Assembly: GCA_030377945.1 (NCBI GenBank)
Contig: JAUCGD010000150.1
Coordinates: 1-7,459 of the forward strand
Direction: 5' to 3'
DNA from: Desulfobacterales bacterium HSG17
Lineage (GTDB): Bacteria > Desulfobacterota > Desulfobacteria > Desulfobacterales > Desulfococcaceae
DNA: 7,459 bases
Part shown: positions 7,011 through 7,459 of the stretch, piece by piece
Numbering within the stretch: position 1 is the stretch's first letter
How the letters are laid out: every line of letters begins with the position of its first letter
Program-made: the position numbers and the translations under genes
Notes under the pieces: model-generated
Told to the model about the DNA's origin: nothing
Seen by the model: only the letters and a program-made list of their open reading frames with translations
The model's database searches: none

Positions 7011-7459
7011 ATGAATTACAAGCTGGAATATATATCTGAAGATGATTTTGAAAAACTTATTAACAGAGGGTTTGTCATGAAATACTCGGTTGCGGTGTAA
7101 TTGAATTTACAAAAGGTAAAGATGGCGGTCGGGATGGTAAATTTACAGGTGTTGCAAATAAGTTTCCATCAGAGCGTGAATCATGGAAAGGTAAGTTTAT
7201 TATCCAGGCAAAACATACTGATAATCCCATTGCATCGTGTTCAGATAATGATTTCCAAAGGAAAATTGAAAACGAAGAAATACCCAAGCTTAAGAATTTA
7301 AAAGAAAATAATGAACTAGACAATTATCTGCTTTTCACAAATAGGAAACTAACCGGCATAAAAGGAACAAGGCTTGTCCAAAAAATAAAAAAGGAAATTG
7401 GCATTGATAAGGTTGAAATAATTGGCAAAGAGGTTATAAATCTGTCTCTTTACACATCT
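7011..7459 (+). pseudogene. Frameshifted PD-(D/E)xK nuclease-like (restriction-endonuclease-like) gene, 3' end outside window
   Basis: From ATG 7011 the product reads MNYKLEYISEDDFEKLINR and then stops at 7098-7100 after ten unrelated residues. A second frame, opened after a TAA at 7061-7063, continues the protein from 7067 as RVCHEILGCGVIEFTKGKDG and stays open for 131 codons to the window end. Joined, they give 149 residues with a restriction-endonuclease-like core: an N-terminal D-F-E-x-L helix, GKDGGRDG (D41 in joined numbering), then a strand ending FIIQAKHT (Q65, K67), the D...QxK pattern of PD-(D/E)xK enzymes. A later LLFTNRKLTG strand-helix follows. Such N-terminal domains occur in Mrr-like and other defence proteins, but the effector or partner part is not visible. 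The break fits a 2-base insertion (AGAGGG for AGGG) or a 1-base loss. No strong ribosome site precedes 7011. A sequencing error would restore an intact gene. Confidence 0.7.

Noticed and set aside
6891..7100. 69-residue reading frame starting at TTG 6891
   Set aside because: The first part is non-protein-like and overlaps the hairpin; only the part from ATG 7011 matches the nuclease-like protein, and the end is a frameshift artefact.
1..7459. CRISPR array, tRNA or rRNA genes, insertion sequence with transposase
   Set aside because: No regularly spaced repeats, cloverleaf-like segments, ribosomal RNA signatures or transposase motifs were seen on either strand.

Overview
The window looks like a chromosomal piece of a moderately AT-rich, Gram-negative, anaerobe-type bacterium. 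The style of the ValS and NadC proteins and the general gene set fit Desulfobacterota (a Desulfobacterales / Desulfonema-like genome). That placement is inference from sequence style, not from a search. All supported genes lie on the + strand.

Layout: (1) 1-1047 is the 3' part of a long, very acidic, repeat-containing protein with a short helical C-terminal domain. (2) 1048-1202 is a spacer with a perfect 11-bp-stem hairpin (probable terminator), a second looser hairpin, an AT-rich promoter-like stretch and a good Shine-Dalgarno site. (3) 1203-3869 is valS, complete valyl-tRNA synthetase. (4) 3887-4279 and 4254-4649 are two overlapping small genes, a DUF433-type antitoxin-like protein and a PIN-like/DUF5615-type putative toxin. 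(5) 4705-5535 is nadC, quinolinate phosphoribosyltransferase. (6) 5569-6855 encodes a DUF3754 (TMEM143-like) membrane protein. (7) 6856-7010 is a spacer with a perfect 9-bp-stem hairpin and smaller palindromes. (8) 7011-7459 is the beginning of a PD-(D/E)xK nuclease-like gene broken by a frameshift near codon 19; it runs off the window end.

Genes 3 to 6 are closely spaced (17 nt, 26-nt overlap, 55 nt, 33 nt) and could be read as one transcription unit. valS and nadC are housekeeping genes. The two-gene module between them looks like a toxin-antitoxin-type insertion, and the frameshifted nuclease-like gene at the right edge hints that accessory or defence DNA starts there.

The points most worth a second look are the frameshift in the nuclease-like gene (only visible by reading two frames together), the DUF433/PIN-like pair lodged between valS and nadC, and the acidic protein whose layout (disordered acidic body plus short C-terminal helical domain) recalls polar scaffold proteins such as PopZ. 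I did not find clear evidence of a wholly new system.
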